From Macrocystis pyrifera (lineage: Eukaryota > Sar > Phaeophyceae > Laminariales > Laminariaceae), in the NCBI GenBank assembly GCA_031763025.1, contig JASSKH010000010.1, positions 11,735,427 through 11,799,426 on the forward strand: a stretch of DNA of 64,000 bases. The letters are read 5' to 3'. Both the position numbers and the translations under genes were made by a program. The notes below the pieces were generated by a model. It was not told the DNA's origin, ran no database searches, and saw only the letters and a list, made by a program, of their open reading frames with translations. Shown here piece by piece: positions 43,620 to 54,832 of the stretch (the stretch's first letter is position 1; each line of letters opens with the position of its first letter).

Positions 43620-46600
43620 GCAGCACCAGGCGGTATGCTGACACCAGAGAAAACAACTACAGTACACGACAGAAGTTTATAGCTTCAGGCTCGAGTTTTT
43701 GACAAAGACAAGCATGTGGCACTATTTATACTGGAAGTTGAGTAGGACACACCCCGTCTCACATGAAAAGAAATGGGGCCTGACCCGAAATAAGAAAATA
43801 AGATATAAGAAAATAAGATATGCTCAAGTGGTGTCGCATACTTGCAACATACACGTTGTGTTTGTCGTGCGATTGTCTAGCACGCAGCCGAAAGTGATGC
43901 CCTTCACCCGGCGGCAACGGCGGAGAGAGAGCATGAGGAACAACACAGGCGTTGCTTGCTGAGGGAGTCAATTCGCTGACGGAAGACTACAAACCAACCA
44001 GTAGTAAGCAATAGTCGTGCATGAGAGTCGGCGCAAGGACAGGCCCGCCGGTTGAGGGCGGTGAGGGTTGTATGCTCAACCCCATGGCAAGACCCAAGTC
44101 CGGAAACGCCCGCCGTGGTGAAAACGCCAACTGCGAAGGTGCTCGTCTTGCCGGACAGGAAAGGACACTACACCTGCCCGCCGCGACGAGTGAGCTACGT
44201 GCGACGGAGATGGGGCACAGGGAACTCGCCTCGCCACCGGATTCACTTCCTGGGTGAAACACTCCACGGTGCCGTAGCTCCCAGCGCTGCACCCACACTA
44301 GTCGTCGCAGGTGCGGAGGTGGGGCGAGGGGGGGGGGCAGGCGTGCACGATGGGTGACTCCCGAACGGCGACGGAGAGCAAGGGCCAATTGGTGTTAACG
44401 CGAACGCCGGCGTTTCCCATGAAAAGGGTAGGGAGGACATCTCGATTCAGGTAAGCAGCACTGGGACTAAGTAGTAGTCACCGGTACTTCTTTTCGTCGC
44501 CGTTTTTGCGCACTTGTACCAAGTTTTGAGAGTGACTTAGCCGTTTGATTTTACCCCAACCTCTACCTACTTTTTCGTGGTGGCTGACGTTGCACACCAC
44601 CTCTGTGAGCTATAAGCCTACTGTTATGCCTTTTCGTGCAGTGCCAAAGCAGTAGGTAGGGTACGGCAGGTCGTGCCGTTTATACTTCAGCAGTACCAGC
44701 GATATCGGTGTAGTTTCTGTTGTACTGAGTGCCGTGCTAAATGTACCGTGACTCTTGTTTCCCCTGCCACCGCCGTCGGCCGGAGTGTGCATGCACCTAG
44801 AGGTTTCCATGCGATTCAGTATCCTACTTTGCCACGGCGCCGGCAGTAGTTCGCATGTTTTAGGATTGGCGAATAACTATTTTTCAAAATTCCGTGCAGA
44901 AGACTTCGCGGAACCGACCCTTTGCCATAAACCTTCGCGGTAGTGGAACAGCCCCCTCGCCCGTAGGGCGGGCGCCAAGACGATGTAGACATAACACTGG
45001 AACGGGACGGGTGTCGCTATGTTCTCACGTGCCGGAGGATAGCTGCGCTGGTGCGAAACTGAAGGAGAACGATGTCGTCGCGGATATGGAAGCGGTAAAG
45101 AACGTCGTTGTCCCCAGTTTGAACAACAAGGCCGGCCACCTCGAGGCGTACTGTTAAAACAGCAAGAGAAACCCAGCCCGTTTTCGTGTTTTAAAGTTTC
45201 GGATGCTCGAGTGAGAGCCTGTACAATTCCAGTATTTTTCTTGCGGCATTTGGGCTAAATGACACGTCGTTCCCACGGTCAACGTCTCACGGGTGGTAAC
45301 GCAGGCATCACGGTCACATTAACACCGGGGAACCGCCAAGGGCTGTTTGCGCAAAAGGTGCACCCATCAAGACCAACTGCCGCGCTTTCGTCGGTAGTGG
45401 AGGCCCCGCAAGTACCGCTCGTGGCAAAGGCTTTGCTTTAATCGCTGATGACCTTCAGTTTGAGCAGATAGTATGCAGAACATCAAACTGCCCGAGATCA
45501 GGGGAGTGCAGAACGTAGCTGTGCTGTCGTCAATGCCATCCGGATTTTCGCGGGTGTGCCGGGGGGTATGAGATGGCAGTAGGAGCATCGAAAGACCATC
45601 ATAATCACTTTTGGCAGCAGCACGAAGGTGGAAGGTGTATCAAGTGCTGTGCGACCGACGAGCTTTCCCGGGACTTTTAAGCATCCGAAGGAGACGAACG
45701 AAAATTGGAAATTCAGTGGGGAGTGCGAGTTTATACGCCCAAGACGAAATGTGTCAGGCGGGCTGCAATTCTAGGCCACGATGATGGCGCACGTGGAGTG
45801 CGGGCGGCCCGAATAATACTGTTAAGAATAAACCTTGTGGTGCACGATGCGTGCAGCATGTGCGCTGTCTCAATATGCTTCAGGGATAGATTCTGCCACC
45901 GCTTGTAGGCGACGTTTTTACTCCGTTGGTGTTACGAGGATGGTTGTATTCTTGTGTTGGGCGTACTGTTAATCAACGTGTGGTTCACGTGTCTTGATTA
46001 TTCCGCAAGAAATGTAGATGCTGTCCTTGCAAACTACGCCCGACACTTAAGGGCGGTGCACAGCTTCTGAGGGCGGAATGCGTTTGAGATATATGCGAAG
46101 AACTTGTTGGGCTTATATGTTTCGGGGGGCTGTGGAGCAGTGAGCGACGAAGACTGTTTCTGCCTGTTGCCCCCAACAAGGACTCACGAGCGTAATGGAA
46201 ATTCGTTTTACTTGAGAAACTACTCGATTTAGGTGCAAGAGAAGATACGATGCACACACCTGTAAACCCGGTGATGAGTTCCCATGGGCACGTTCTTCCA
46301 CCTGCACGTACTTAATAATTGTTGACTTCACCCGGCCAGGCTAGCTGCTTACTCACGGTCAGTAAGTGCTCGTGGAATTATTACAGGCAAACTGAACCGG
46401 TCGCTGCAGAAAAACATCGTCTTACCTATTGAAAACATCCAGAGGAAAGGCGAGAAGAAAGAAGTGTATCTATTAGATGGAGAACATCAAGGTAAACGTA
46501 CCCAGCATCCGTGTTGTGTACAAGTGTAAAACAGACCCAAAAGCTGTAGCACTCGTCTTGTCGGTCAATACCACCAGTAGATAGATAGAGAAAGCGAGTT

Positions 46601-47330
46601 TCCCTGTTACATGCCGTAGGCCGTGTACGTTCACAGAAAACGAAGTCAAACTACAAACGAAATAGTGCCGCCCCCAAAACATCACCAAGACCATAGCAGC
46701 ACTCCGACAGTGACCAACTCGAGACAATTTGTCCAGCGAAACAAGTTCCACGCGATAACCTACAATCGTCCGCTTCTGTAGATGGTGAGCGTGTGAAAAT
46801 CGGTCAGGTACAGCTCTCGCAATCAGTTTTACAAACGCACAACTTTTTTAGTTACAGACAGACGAAGCCTGTACCCATTGCTCTACGAAAAAAAAAACGC
46901 CTATCGGCGAAAAAAAATCTTTGGTCGCTTTGCTCCCTCGTTTTTGGCGCTTCGCGCAAATTTAATTTAATGGCCGGCTCCAGGTAAGACCATGGGCGTG
47001 CGGCCTTTTGTATGAATGTTGTGCGCGAACTCTTCTCGTGGTGTGTGCGTGACAGCTAGATAGTTGCCGACAAAAAAAGTGCTGCGCTGCTCTTCCCTTG
47101 ATATTCGAGATTTAGTTTTCTCCTGTAGGTAGATACTAATATTAATGATGTTTTTTCTTACCTGGTACTGGTACGTTGATATCGCATTTTTGCCTGTAGC
47201 TACTGCTTACTATACCATCCGGCGTCCCCGGTGGCTTGGTAGGTGGTCCGCGAGCCTATCAAGATCAATTTCGTGACTTCGAGTCTCACCGAGTGCATGC
47301 TCATAGGGACTTTTTCTTGCATAAAATTGA
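43620..47330. other. Unassigned stretch
   Basis: No conserved domain is recognised. Open frames at 44,052-44,357 (plus; Arg/Pro-rich, with KVLVLPDRKGHYTCPPRRVS) and 43,987-44,388 (minus) lie in a GC-rich patch. A short credible-looking piece (KLKENDVVADMEAVKNVVVP) is encoded at about 45,055-45,120. These could be gene or transposon debris, but none has splice sites, repeats or homologues I can cite. Confidence 0.35.
47215..47300 (+). tRNA. Weak tRNA-like sequence
   Basis: Tggcttggtagg (47,230) is one mismatch from an A box, and gacttcgagtctcac (47,270) resembles a T arm (GTGAC-TTCGAGT-CTCAC, four of five pairs). The acceptor stem and anticodon arm are not convincing. It is probably a tRNA relic or coincidence. 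Confidence 0.2.
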
Positions 47331-47450
47331 TTAGAGGAAAGCGCGAGAGCGTGAGTTAGCTGTACATTCGATGAAAATCGACGAGCAGTGGGAATGCTGA
47401 ACCCTATGCGCGATAAGAACTAAAGGCACGTACCGGGGGGGAAAAGGGAC
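47330..47450 (+). repeat. Small diverged fragment of the duplicated unit
   Basis: Tgctgaaccctatgcgcgat with aaga..aaaggcacgtaccgg and a G-rich continuation (47,395-47,450) matches 2,849-2,910 of copy A and 37,790-37,850 of copy B. Confidence 0.5.
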
Positions 47451-47639
47451 GACACCTGTGACCACGGCTTGTCCAGAAGATCGTCGAGGGTAAAACCTCC
47501 TACGAGTGGGCTGGAAAGTTAAAGTGATGATAAAAAAATAAAAATAAATTACAAATTTTCAACATGAACAAACAGACTGTTTTTTCTTCCCCAACGTGGT
47601 GTGTTACCACTTTTTTTTTTGTACGAGATCCCCCTGTGT

Positions 47640-47980
47640 TAATTAGCCACTACTGCCGATGCTGCTGCCACTGCTTATATATTACGGGGGACCATAGTAA
47701 ATAGGACCTATGGAGCACAAAAAAAAACTATATATTCACCTATTTTTACTGACAATATTTGGTCTTGTTTACTATGGACCCCCATAATAGTTTCCTGCTG
47801 CTGTTCTTGCCTTTAGCACAATATGCTATCTGTCTTTGTTGTCGGGTTTTTGCGAGTACTGCTTTTTGTTTTGCCTGTAGATGCTGGTTATATTTGCATG
47901 TTGGTTTTACCCTGTGTGAATTAGCCGCTGCTGCCGATGCTGCTGCCACTGATGTAGTTTGCTGCTGCTGTTGTTGCCTA
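47640..47980 (+). repeat. GCTGCTGC-rich block around the MITE
   Basis: The motif aattagcc(a/g)ctactgccgatgctgctgcc appears at 47,640 and again at 47,920. The MITE lies between the two copies. Sequence after 47,930 (acatgaacaagcaactt) also matches 59,140 (acatgaacaagcaagtt). Confidence 0.65.
47682..47793. mobile_element. MITE (ACCATAGTAAAT family), best-preserved copy
   Basis: The left terminus attacgggggaccatagtaa and the right terminus ttactatggacccccataat are inverted repeats with very few mismatches. The body of about 60 bp is A/T-rich. The flanking TA on each side would fit TA target preference, as known for Tc1/mariner-derived MITEs; this assignment is inference. Confidence 0.75.
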
Positions 47981-48034
47981 CCTGGGTTAACCAACGCACG
48001 TCATCGACATGAACAAGCAACTTAGTTTTCTTCT

Positions 48035-48492
48035 ACTCTGTCCTGGTGTTGAAGTAGCAACATAGGCCACACGAGGGTCATGAGTACGTACCCCAAGATG
48101 TATTGATGTTTTCAGTAAAACTGGGGGGTCTTCGTGTTGTTTTCTATTTTGAACGAAACACAAGGGTATTTCCCTAGTTTTGTTTTTGTGTGAACGAAGT
48201 ATGAGGGTCGTCCTTGGTTTCGAGCCGCGAGCGCACACGCGCACCGCTCCCCTTTGAGCTCACTCTACTTGTGCTCACCATCACCTTCCAGCTGAGCAAA
48301 AATCAATCAACACTGTGGCTTGGGGTCACCACACCATCTTCTTCTTATCTTCTATCGAAGCTTCTGGTGCAAGTCACCTAACAGTGGCATACGTTTGCCT
48401 CGAACATTTTGACTGTGTATTGACCGGTCATTGGCAATCGAGTCTAGGCGTACACATCAGCTACGAACTGGTACACACGTCAACCGCCATAC
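48035..48492 (+). repeat. 455-bp dispersed direct repeat, copy 1
   Basis: From gtagcaacataggccacac to acgtcaaccgccat it matches 57,988-58,438 (caacaacataggctacacaa to acgccaaccgccat), perhaps 85% identical. The pair encloses the copia element 10 kb apart, but the pair is too far from the element's own ends to be its LTRs. Confidence 0.85.
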
Positions 48493-48849
48493 CTAATACG
48501 TTTATAGCCTCGGAACGCGTAAACGCGACAAGCCACTAGCAACGGTGGCCCAAGACCGCCACCCTGAACTGCTACCAACTCTCAATACCTGTATACTCGT
48601 AGCAGGAGGAAGACTGGATTTTTTTTCGAGATCAAGAAACACCTGCTGCTACGTACGGAAAGGAGCTTCTTCTACGACGAGAGGAACCGAACGTCGAAGG
48701 TCTACGTACTCCGTTGACGCGTAAGTGACATGTGGTACGGATACCGCGTGCTTCTGAGACGGTCCTGCGTAGAGCATTGTACTTCTGCTGTGGTTCACTA
48801 CCGCTGTAGTCTACTTGCTGTTGTAACTGCAACAGAGGCACCCACAGAT

Positions 48850-49075
48850 GACCACCGCGTAAGGAGCTGTGAAAATCTCACCTGCTCTGCTTCATCTTTC
48901 CATAGACGAGGACCAATAATCTCGAGTAAAATTCGAGTGCAACTGCTGTACGCAACTCCACATCAACTTCACATCACAACCCAGCACTCCTTAAGGTTAG
49001 GAGCTTTGCTGAGCGTAGTTCATTTCGTGGATTGTAAGCCTCAGTCATGTTCGTTTGGATTGTTCCAGCAGCGAC
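48850..49075 (+). repeat. Satellite-like monomer, left of copia
   Basis: Gcgtaaggagctgtgaaaat with ctcacctgctctg, tctcgag, actgctgtacgc, caacccagcac, aggttaggagctttgctgag and cgtagtt follow in the same order as in the monomers at 53,880-54,690. The copia element splits this array. Confidence 0.7.
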
Positions 49076-49335
49076 TGTTACAAGTTGTAGAGGGTTGCGT
49101 ATATCTTCGCAGGCGTTGTTGTGAATTGTGCCGTGTGTTCATGAGGAGGGTTTGAGCACTCCTTTCTCTGCTCCGAGCTACGATTTAGGCTCCGCTCTCT
49201 CTCCCCTCCTCTGTCCTCTAACACAACGACTATGAAGAATCTCATCAGACCACGTGGTGGTCAGGGCATCCAGGCTTGGACTCTACGAACACACTAGTGA
49301 CTTGAACGTTTGAGGTCTGGTACCAGAAGCCCACG

Positions 49336-50904
49336 ATGCTTTCGAAGGGATCGGCTCAAGAAGAGCAAGATTGTCCGAGTGAAGCTAAAGCGCTGCGACG
49401 CGAGTTCAGCTGGCGTTGGAGCAGAGGCAAGCATCGATGATGTATGCCATGAGGGGCATGATGGTCGAGTTCATGAGGAACAACGGCCGATCGGAGCCAG
49501 GCAGCGCTGAAGGCAGCGTTGCTGTAGGAGAGAGTCCAGCAGAGGTAGGAACCACTGCTGTAAGGGAAAACCCAAGATGGGCAGTACCCACGGCTGAAGT
49601 ACTAGAGACTACTGCTGCTGTTGAAGCAGGCATTGGTCGATCGGAGTCCGGCAGCGCTGAGGGTAGTGCTGCTGTAGGGGAGAGCCCACAAGGGGCAGTA
49701 CCCACTGCTGTGAGAGAGACCCCTGCTGCTGCTGCATGGCATGGGATATCGCAGCAGAACAAGAGAATAATTTGTGTGAGGGCGCCTCGCCAGATTTGGA
49801 AAGCAACTGGACGCGGAGGAACTGCGTTGCCTGTCGAAGTTGACCCACTGACGGGTCAGCCAGACCAGCATGGGAGGACAGGAGGATGTGGCGAATACCC
49901 TGGTGATGAGTTGGGTGGTGGGTTCGATCTGCCTCTATCGCGCCATTTGGCCTTTAGGCACACTCCTGTGCCATCGTTTAATGGGCTGAAACTTGAGTTC
50001 AGCCCCTGGACAAGAGACGCTCGGTATTTTTGCCAAAGGGGTTGGTTTCTTGTCTGTTTTTGTGTCGGATCCACCGCAATACATTCCCGTAGGTGAATTA
50101 GACGCAGAAAACTCGATGTTTATCACTAGGGTGTTCAGCCGCAAAAGTGTACACAAGCATACACTGGCGTGGAACTTCCTGTCTACGGTCCTCAAAAGCA
50201 AGAGCGATAGGAGTATTTTGCACGGGTGCACCTCGTCGACGCAAGGGTAGGACGCTCTCCTTGAGTGGTACGGCCCTCAAACGACGGGGGCCAAATCAGA
50301 CCTCTCTAGACACCTTAATAGGTTTAAGATGGCGCCGGGGAGCAACTCCCTCGAGGAGATGGGCAGGATCGAGGATCTTGCCGCGGAAATGCGCACAGCA
50401 GGAATGCCTGTAGACGACCACATGCTGTACACCATATTTATTGACGCTCTGCCTGCTGAATACGAGGTGGAGGCTCGGAACCTGACATCACGTGACAGCA
50501 TCGGCCGTGATGACATCATCAAGGCTGTTCGAGAACGGCATCACCGACTTTCTGAAAACAAGAACAAGGGGTCCAACGCTGGCCACGCAGGCCATGCTAT
50601 GTACGCTGGCGGCGGCGGTGGCGGTGGTCGCGGGAAAGGTGGAGGAAATGGTACAAAACAAAATGGACGACGGGGTCACGGACGAGGCGTTAGAGGCACC
50701 AACGAAGACGGTGGTGGCTCGGCCGCGGCTGCTGGTGGCAATGGCAGCAGAGCCAAAGCCGCCAGCGGAAGTACTCCAGTGGGCAAGTGTCATAGGTGTG
50801 GCAAGAAGGGCAATTGGAAGAGCGACTGGACGGCGAAGCTATGCAGCCGATACCAAGGACGCGGGCACTCTGCCGATGCCTGTCCCACGTCCATGGATCG
50901 ATGA
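49336..50904 (+). pseudogene. gag: Copia gag, with frameshifts and a stop
   Basis: A first ATG lies at 49,336. A frameshift near 49,405 leads to a Met-rich helical stretch (MMYAMRGMMVEFMRNNG). Another frameshift near 50,030 leads into the gag core. An in-frame TAG (50,248-50,250) interrupts the core before the EEMGRIEDLAAEMRTAGMPV and HMLYTIFIDALPAEYEVEAR stretches typical of copia gag. A Gly-rich linker precedes two zinc knuckles, CHRCGKKGNWKSDW and CSRYQGRGHSADAC. Three zinc ligands are replaced (Asn for His and Trp for Cys in the first, Tyr for Cys in the second). A 50-residue internal duplication (GSAEGS(V/A)AVGESP) lies at 49,486-49,690. In life this protein would package element RNA; here it is dead. 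Confidence 0.85.
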
Positions 50905-51099
50905 AGTCGATGCAACGGGCGCGGGCACGCTGCTGATGTTTTGCCCCTCATCGAAAGAAGAAATTGTCATGGCGGTGACATGCGAGGCTGGGGCAAGGGA
51001 CGACGACCAAGAAAAAGGTGCGGTCCAGGCCTCAGCTTTCAAGGCCGAAGAGACAGGCAAGTGCAGCGATTGTTCGGGGGAAGGGGAGTCCGCTTGGCA

Positions 51100-51520
51100 G
51101 GTAGGAGACGAGGCTGGATATGCGATAGTGGTGCGTCTACTCACATGACGCCCTCCGCAGACTGCATGATAAACTATAGAGAATGAAACTTGACTCTCCG
51201 AATCGCTGACGCATCCACTCGAGCGATCGAAGGTTACGGTGTTGTGAGCGTTGTCTTCCGGTCCGGAAATGGTCCCGTGCAAGTGTTGCTTATGGACGTT
51301 GCGCAAGTGCCGGATCTCCGCTACCACTTATTTTCCCTGCCCACTCTCGTCAATAACGGCCATTCTTTTGAAGGGCGCCCCACGGGGGTTATAGTCAGGC
51401 TCACGTCAGAGCGTTCGATTGTTTTTCCGTTGAGTGCGACCCTCTACAGCCTGTACGGCTGCCGGGTCGACCGCAGTTGTGGGGAAAATGCCTGTGCTGT
51501 ACTCGCCGCGGGGCAACTGC
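51100..51520 (+). pseudogene. pol: Copia aspartic protease region
   Basis: WICDSGASTHMT (frame 1, about 51,118-51,153) is the catalytic DSGAS motif of copia proteases. An in-frame TGA at 51,184 follows, after which the same frame continues with LRIADASTRAIEGYGVV, VAQVPDLRYHLFSLPTLVNN and a GRPTGVIVRLTSER stretch, the usual C-terminal half of the protease domain. A frame change near 51,110 separates it from the upstream CSDCSGEGESAWQVGD segment. Confidence 0.85.
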
Positions 51521-52535
51521 CCAACAAGTCTGCGATGAACATCAACGATATCCACTGCGCGGCTGGACACTCCAACGAGGTTTTACTTCGCAAGGCCGCG
51601 GATTCAGCAAGGGATTGTCCACGAGGGAGAGCTGCTGGAGTGCAAAGGGTGCTCCTTGGCGAAGGGTCTCCGCAAAGGTATCAAGCAGTCTACACACCCA
51701 CACGAGCAGATAAGAAGCTCGGGAGGGTTTTGTGGATTTGAATAGACCAATGGTGGTAGATTATTTCGGGCGGAAGAGGTATACTCTCACCGTGCGCGAC
51801 GATTTTTCACGGTATACATGGGTGTACTTTATGCGCCATAAGTCGGACGACGCGGAAATGTTCGAGCACTTCCTGGTGGATTCTCGTGCAGACGGTGTCC
51901 CTTCTACGGTGGTAATGGTCCGATCTGATGGGGGTGGTGAATTCCACGGGGGAACGTTTGGCGACCTGTGTAGACGAGGGATCCAGCAGGAAATCACGAC
52001 GGCCGACAGTTTCCAATTCAATGGAGTAGCAGAGGGCGCGCTAGGTTTGATTGAGACGGTCGCAATGGCGGGCCGAACCCAGGCTCAAGAGCTTTTTCCT
52101 GGCGCGAAACTCCCGGCCACTACGTCGTTGTGGGCGGAAGCGTACCACTGGGCGTGTGGTGCCTTGAACCGCGCAGCACAAACCCTGAGCGAAAGTCGCC
52201 GCATGAGATATGGCATGGTAGCCCCCCCCTGGTAGTACTACTACCCTTCCTCAAGCCTGGCTACTGCAAGGTGAAGAGGGAAAACAAGTCACAGGCGAAA
52301 GTACAAGAGTGTTTTGACCTCGGCCCCGCACCTAACTACCCCCGAGACTCAATACGAGTACTGACAAGGAAACGCACTGTGCTAATTACGCGCAATGTCA
52401 CCTGGCAACGCGTGTCGCCTGCACCACCTGTACTTGCCCAGTCGAATGACTCCCTATCTACGGAAAAGGGGGGGTCAGAAGCAAACGACGTGAGCACGTC
52501 GGATCAAGGTGGTGGGGGGGGGGGTGGATGAGCTG
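51520..52535 (+). pseudogene. pol: Copia integrase region
   Basis: A pre-integrase zinc-binding remnant (NINDIHCAAGHSNEVLLRKA, 51,541-51,600) precedes a frameshift. The catalytic core is open in frame 3 at 51,732-52,235: RYTLTVRDDFSRYTWVYFM, then VMVRSDGGGEFHGGTFGDLC with the second Asp, and TTADSFQFNGVAEGALGLIE with the catalytic Glu in NGVAE. The usual Pro and Arg of the SPQ-NG-AER signature are replaced by Phe and Gly. Another frameshift near 52,200 leads to the C-terminal LLPFLKPGYCKVKRENKSQA and VLITRNVTWQRVSP segment (frame 2, to 52,531). Confidence 0.9.
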
Positions 52536-52976
52536 AACAACGGTCTGGCTCACTTGAACGACCTCGATATGACGTGGGGTTTTGATCTGGTCGCGTTCAT
52601 GCAGGAGCGCGCACAGCAGGCACCTGCCGCCAACCAGGCCGGCGGCGAAACACCCGAGACGATGGGTTCGTCTCAAGGGGGCGCCGTGGATGCTTCCTCG
52701 GTCCCGGCAGGGAGGGCCGAAACAGCCGAGATGATGGATTCGTCTCAAGGGGGCGCCGTAGACGCCTCCTCGGTCCCGGCAGGGAGGGCCGGAAGCGACC
52801 CGGGCGCAGCATCAGCCTCCGACACCGGCCAAGGGCCGGTGAGGATCCCCCCGGGGTCCTGTCGGTCAGGCCAGCACACGAGCTCAGCAGCTGGGGCCGG
52901 CTCCTCCCGACAGTACGGGGCCGGACCCGGGGTCACAGCCAACGCCTGGAGGGTGAACTTGCTGTACACCAGGTAA
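52509..52976 (+). pseudogene. Copia integrase-RT linker with 72-bp tandem repeat
   Basis: This is an Ala/Gly/Ser-rich linker typical of the region between integrase and reverse transcriptase. The 24-residue unit SSQGGAVDASSVPAGRAE... is present twice (about 52,663 and 52,735; 72-bp period). It begins after a run of G (52,510-52,525), where slippage may have shifted the frame. Confidence 0.7.
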
Positions 52977-53085
52977 GGATGGATGAAGGAGCCGCAGACG
53001 CGCTGCTTGCGGCAGCGTACGTGTCGTGGACGAAGACTGGGAGTATCCTGAATCGTAGTTCCTGGACGACGGAGGACTCCGTGCT

Positions 53086-53797
53086 TTGATGGCTGGAGGA
53101 CCTGCTGTGGAGAATAAAGGGGACTTGAGCGTATGCATGTCGAGTGGTTTCCCGGAAGACGTAGAACCGCCCTCACAGTCCGTAGCAGATGTAGAGCGTT
53201 CTCAATACAAAGCGGCGTGGCACAAGGCCATGAAAATTGAGTTGGACGGTCACAAAACGACCGGTACGTACGAAGCCGCGACACCGCCAAAAGGTCGGAA
53301 ACCTGTGGGTGCGAAGTGGGTGTTTACCTACAAGACGGATAAAGATGGCCTGATAGTAAAGACAAAGACCAGACTTGTGGCTAAGGGTTTTAGCCAGATG
53401 CAAGATGTAGATAATTTTCAAGCGTTTGCACCAACTCCCTCGGCAGCGTCAATTTAAATTCTGGCGGCTGTTGCAAATTAACATGGTTTATAGATTTTTC
53501 ATCTAGACGTCACGCAAGCTTTTGTTCGCGCGAAACTCGACGCCGAGATATACATGAAACTACCGGTGGGTGTGGTGACATGTCAGGGAAGATCGTCCGC
53601 CTAAACAGATCAGTGTATGGTCTAAAGCAGAGCGGACGGTAGTGGGCCGGATTATTGGTAGAGACCGTGGTTGAGTACAGAATGGAGCAGTGTAAGTCTG
53701 ACCCGTGTGTGTTTCGCATGGTTGTGGACGGCAGGGTAGAACTGATCATGGCCGTTCATGTAGATGACATCGTGATCGCAGGATCGGATGAGACATG
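53086..53797 (+). pseudogene. pol: Copia reverse transcriptase, 3'-truncated
   Basis: The first open part (to a stop at 53,455) has WHKAMKIELDGHKTTGTYEA, PVGAKWVFTYKTDKDG and TRLVAKGFSQ, the hallmark N-terminal region of copia reverse transcriptase. Past the stop, coding resumes in other frames with LDVTQAF (about 53,502), EIYMKLPVG (about 53,547), SVYGLKQSGR (about 53,610), DPCVFRMVVDGRVELIM and HVDDIVIAG (about 53,755), where VDD is the catalytic motif. At least one stop (TAG at 53,640) and several frame changes break it. Homology ends at SDETC, so the thumb and RNase H are absent. Confidence 0.9.
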
Positions 53798-53879
53798 CAG
53801 ACCCGCATAAGTGGGCGTCTGCTATCAACTTCTACCGTACTACTGCAGTCAGGCCTGTTTCATCCGTGCGAGATACCCA

Positions 53880-54690
53880 GCGAGCATCACTGCGTTAAGG
53901 AGGTTTGTGTACATCTCACCTCGTGCCATATTTCTCATACGAAGTGTGGACTCCAAAATCTCGACCCAAAGTCGAGTATTGTACTGCTGTACGCCGTCAA
54001 AGGTAAATTCAACACAACCCAGCACGCTGAGGTTAGGAGCTCTGTTAAGCGTAGTTTTGTGAGCCTTGGAATCCCCAAGCAACAGCGAAGGGGAAGCCAA
54101 CTGCCGACAAGCATGATAGCTGTCTGCCAAAGGACCATTTTACCATTTTCTGACAGGACCATCTATCGCGGAGGAACTTAGGAAATACTAAAACCTCGAC
54201 CAACACAAAGTCGACTATACTGCTGTACGCTGTCAAGGACAAGTTCGCTACAACTCACAGCACCGCTGAGGTTAAGGAGCTCTGCCTAGTGTAGTCCACA
54301 TCGTGGATCGTCAGCCTCAGACAATCCGAGCTGCCGATGTATAGAAGCAATTCCCGGCGGTACCACCGTCTGCAAAAGGAACCCTGACTTCACAATTTCC
54401 AACAGGGACCTCCCCGTGTGATCATCGAGGAGAAGCCCCTGGAAATAACTCAAATCTCGATAGTATCGCGCCGAGTACTTACATAGCTTGGCGCTGTTTC
54501 AATAGCTACTCCAAAGGCAATCACCGTACTCTTGTAGATTAGGGGCACTGCTAGGCTTCATCCACTGCAGTGGATTTGTGAGCCTCGTGACTCACGAGCA
54601 GCAGCTATAGCAAAGCATTTCCCGGCCATCGCTGCCTGCTAACGGAGCTCTGCTTCTAGTTTCGAAAACGAACGCGTGTACTGCTGCATC
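53880..54690 (+). repeat. Satellite-like monomers, right of copia
   Basis: Three degenerate monomers follow one another (about 53,955, 54,192 and 54,462). Each contains tctcga...gtcgag, actgctgtacgc, caaccca, gaggttaggagctctg and a gcatttcccggc region. The unit is about 240-270 bp. Together with 48,850-49,075 they form an array interrupted by the retrotransposon. Confidence 0.7.
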
Positions 54691-54832
54691 ACCTGCATCT
54701 TGTTGATATTTCAGTAGTATACTGTCGAATGCTGTACCATACATACATAAGGAAAATTAAAAGCCCCGGGATCCCCGGGCATCGTGCGGCAGCTACTCCA
54801 AGAGGCACTGCTGTATATATACGGTACTACCA

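Larger units (their letters stand above)
49076..53797 (+). mobile_element. Ty1/copia retrotransposon, decayed and 3'-truncated
   Basis: Gag, protease, integrase and reverse transcriptase segments occur in the copia order (integrase before reverse transcriptase) on the plus strand, in several frames with multiple stops. RNase H and a right LTR are missing: recognisable pol ends at about 53,797, just after the VDDI region. A possible left LTR starts tgttacaag at 49,076 and ends cctctaaca at 49,223 (inverted TGTTA...TAACA ends, 148 bp), but no second copy exists to confirm it. Satellite-like monomers flank the element. Confidence 0.92.

Noticed and set aside
47215-47300. Functional tRNA
   Set aside because: Acceptor and anticodon arms do not pair; only weak box matches remain.
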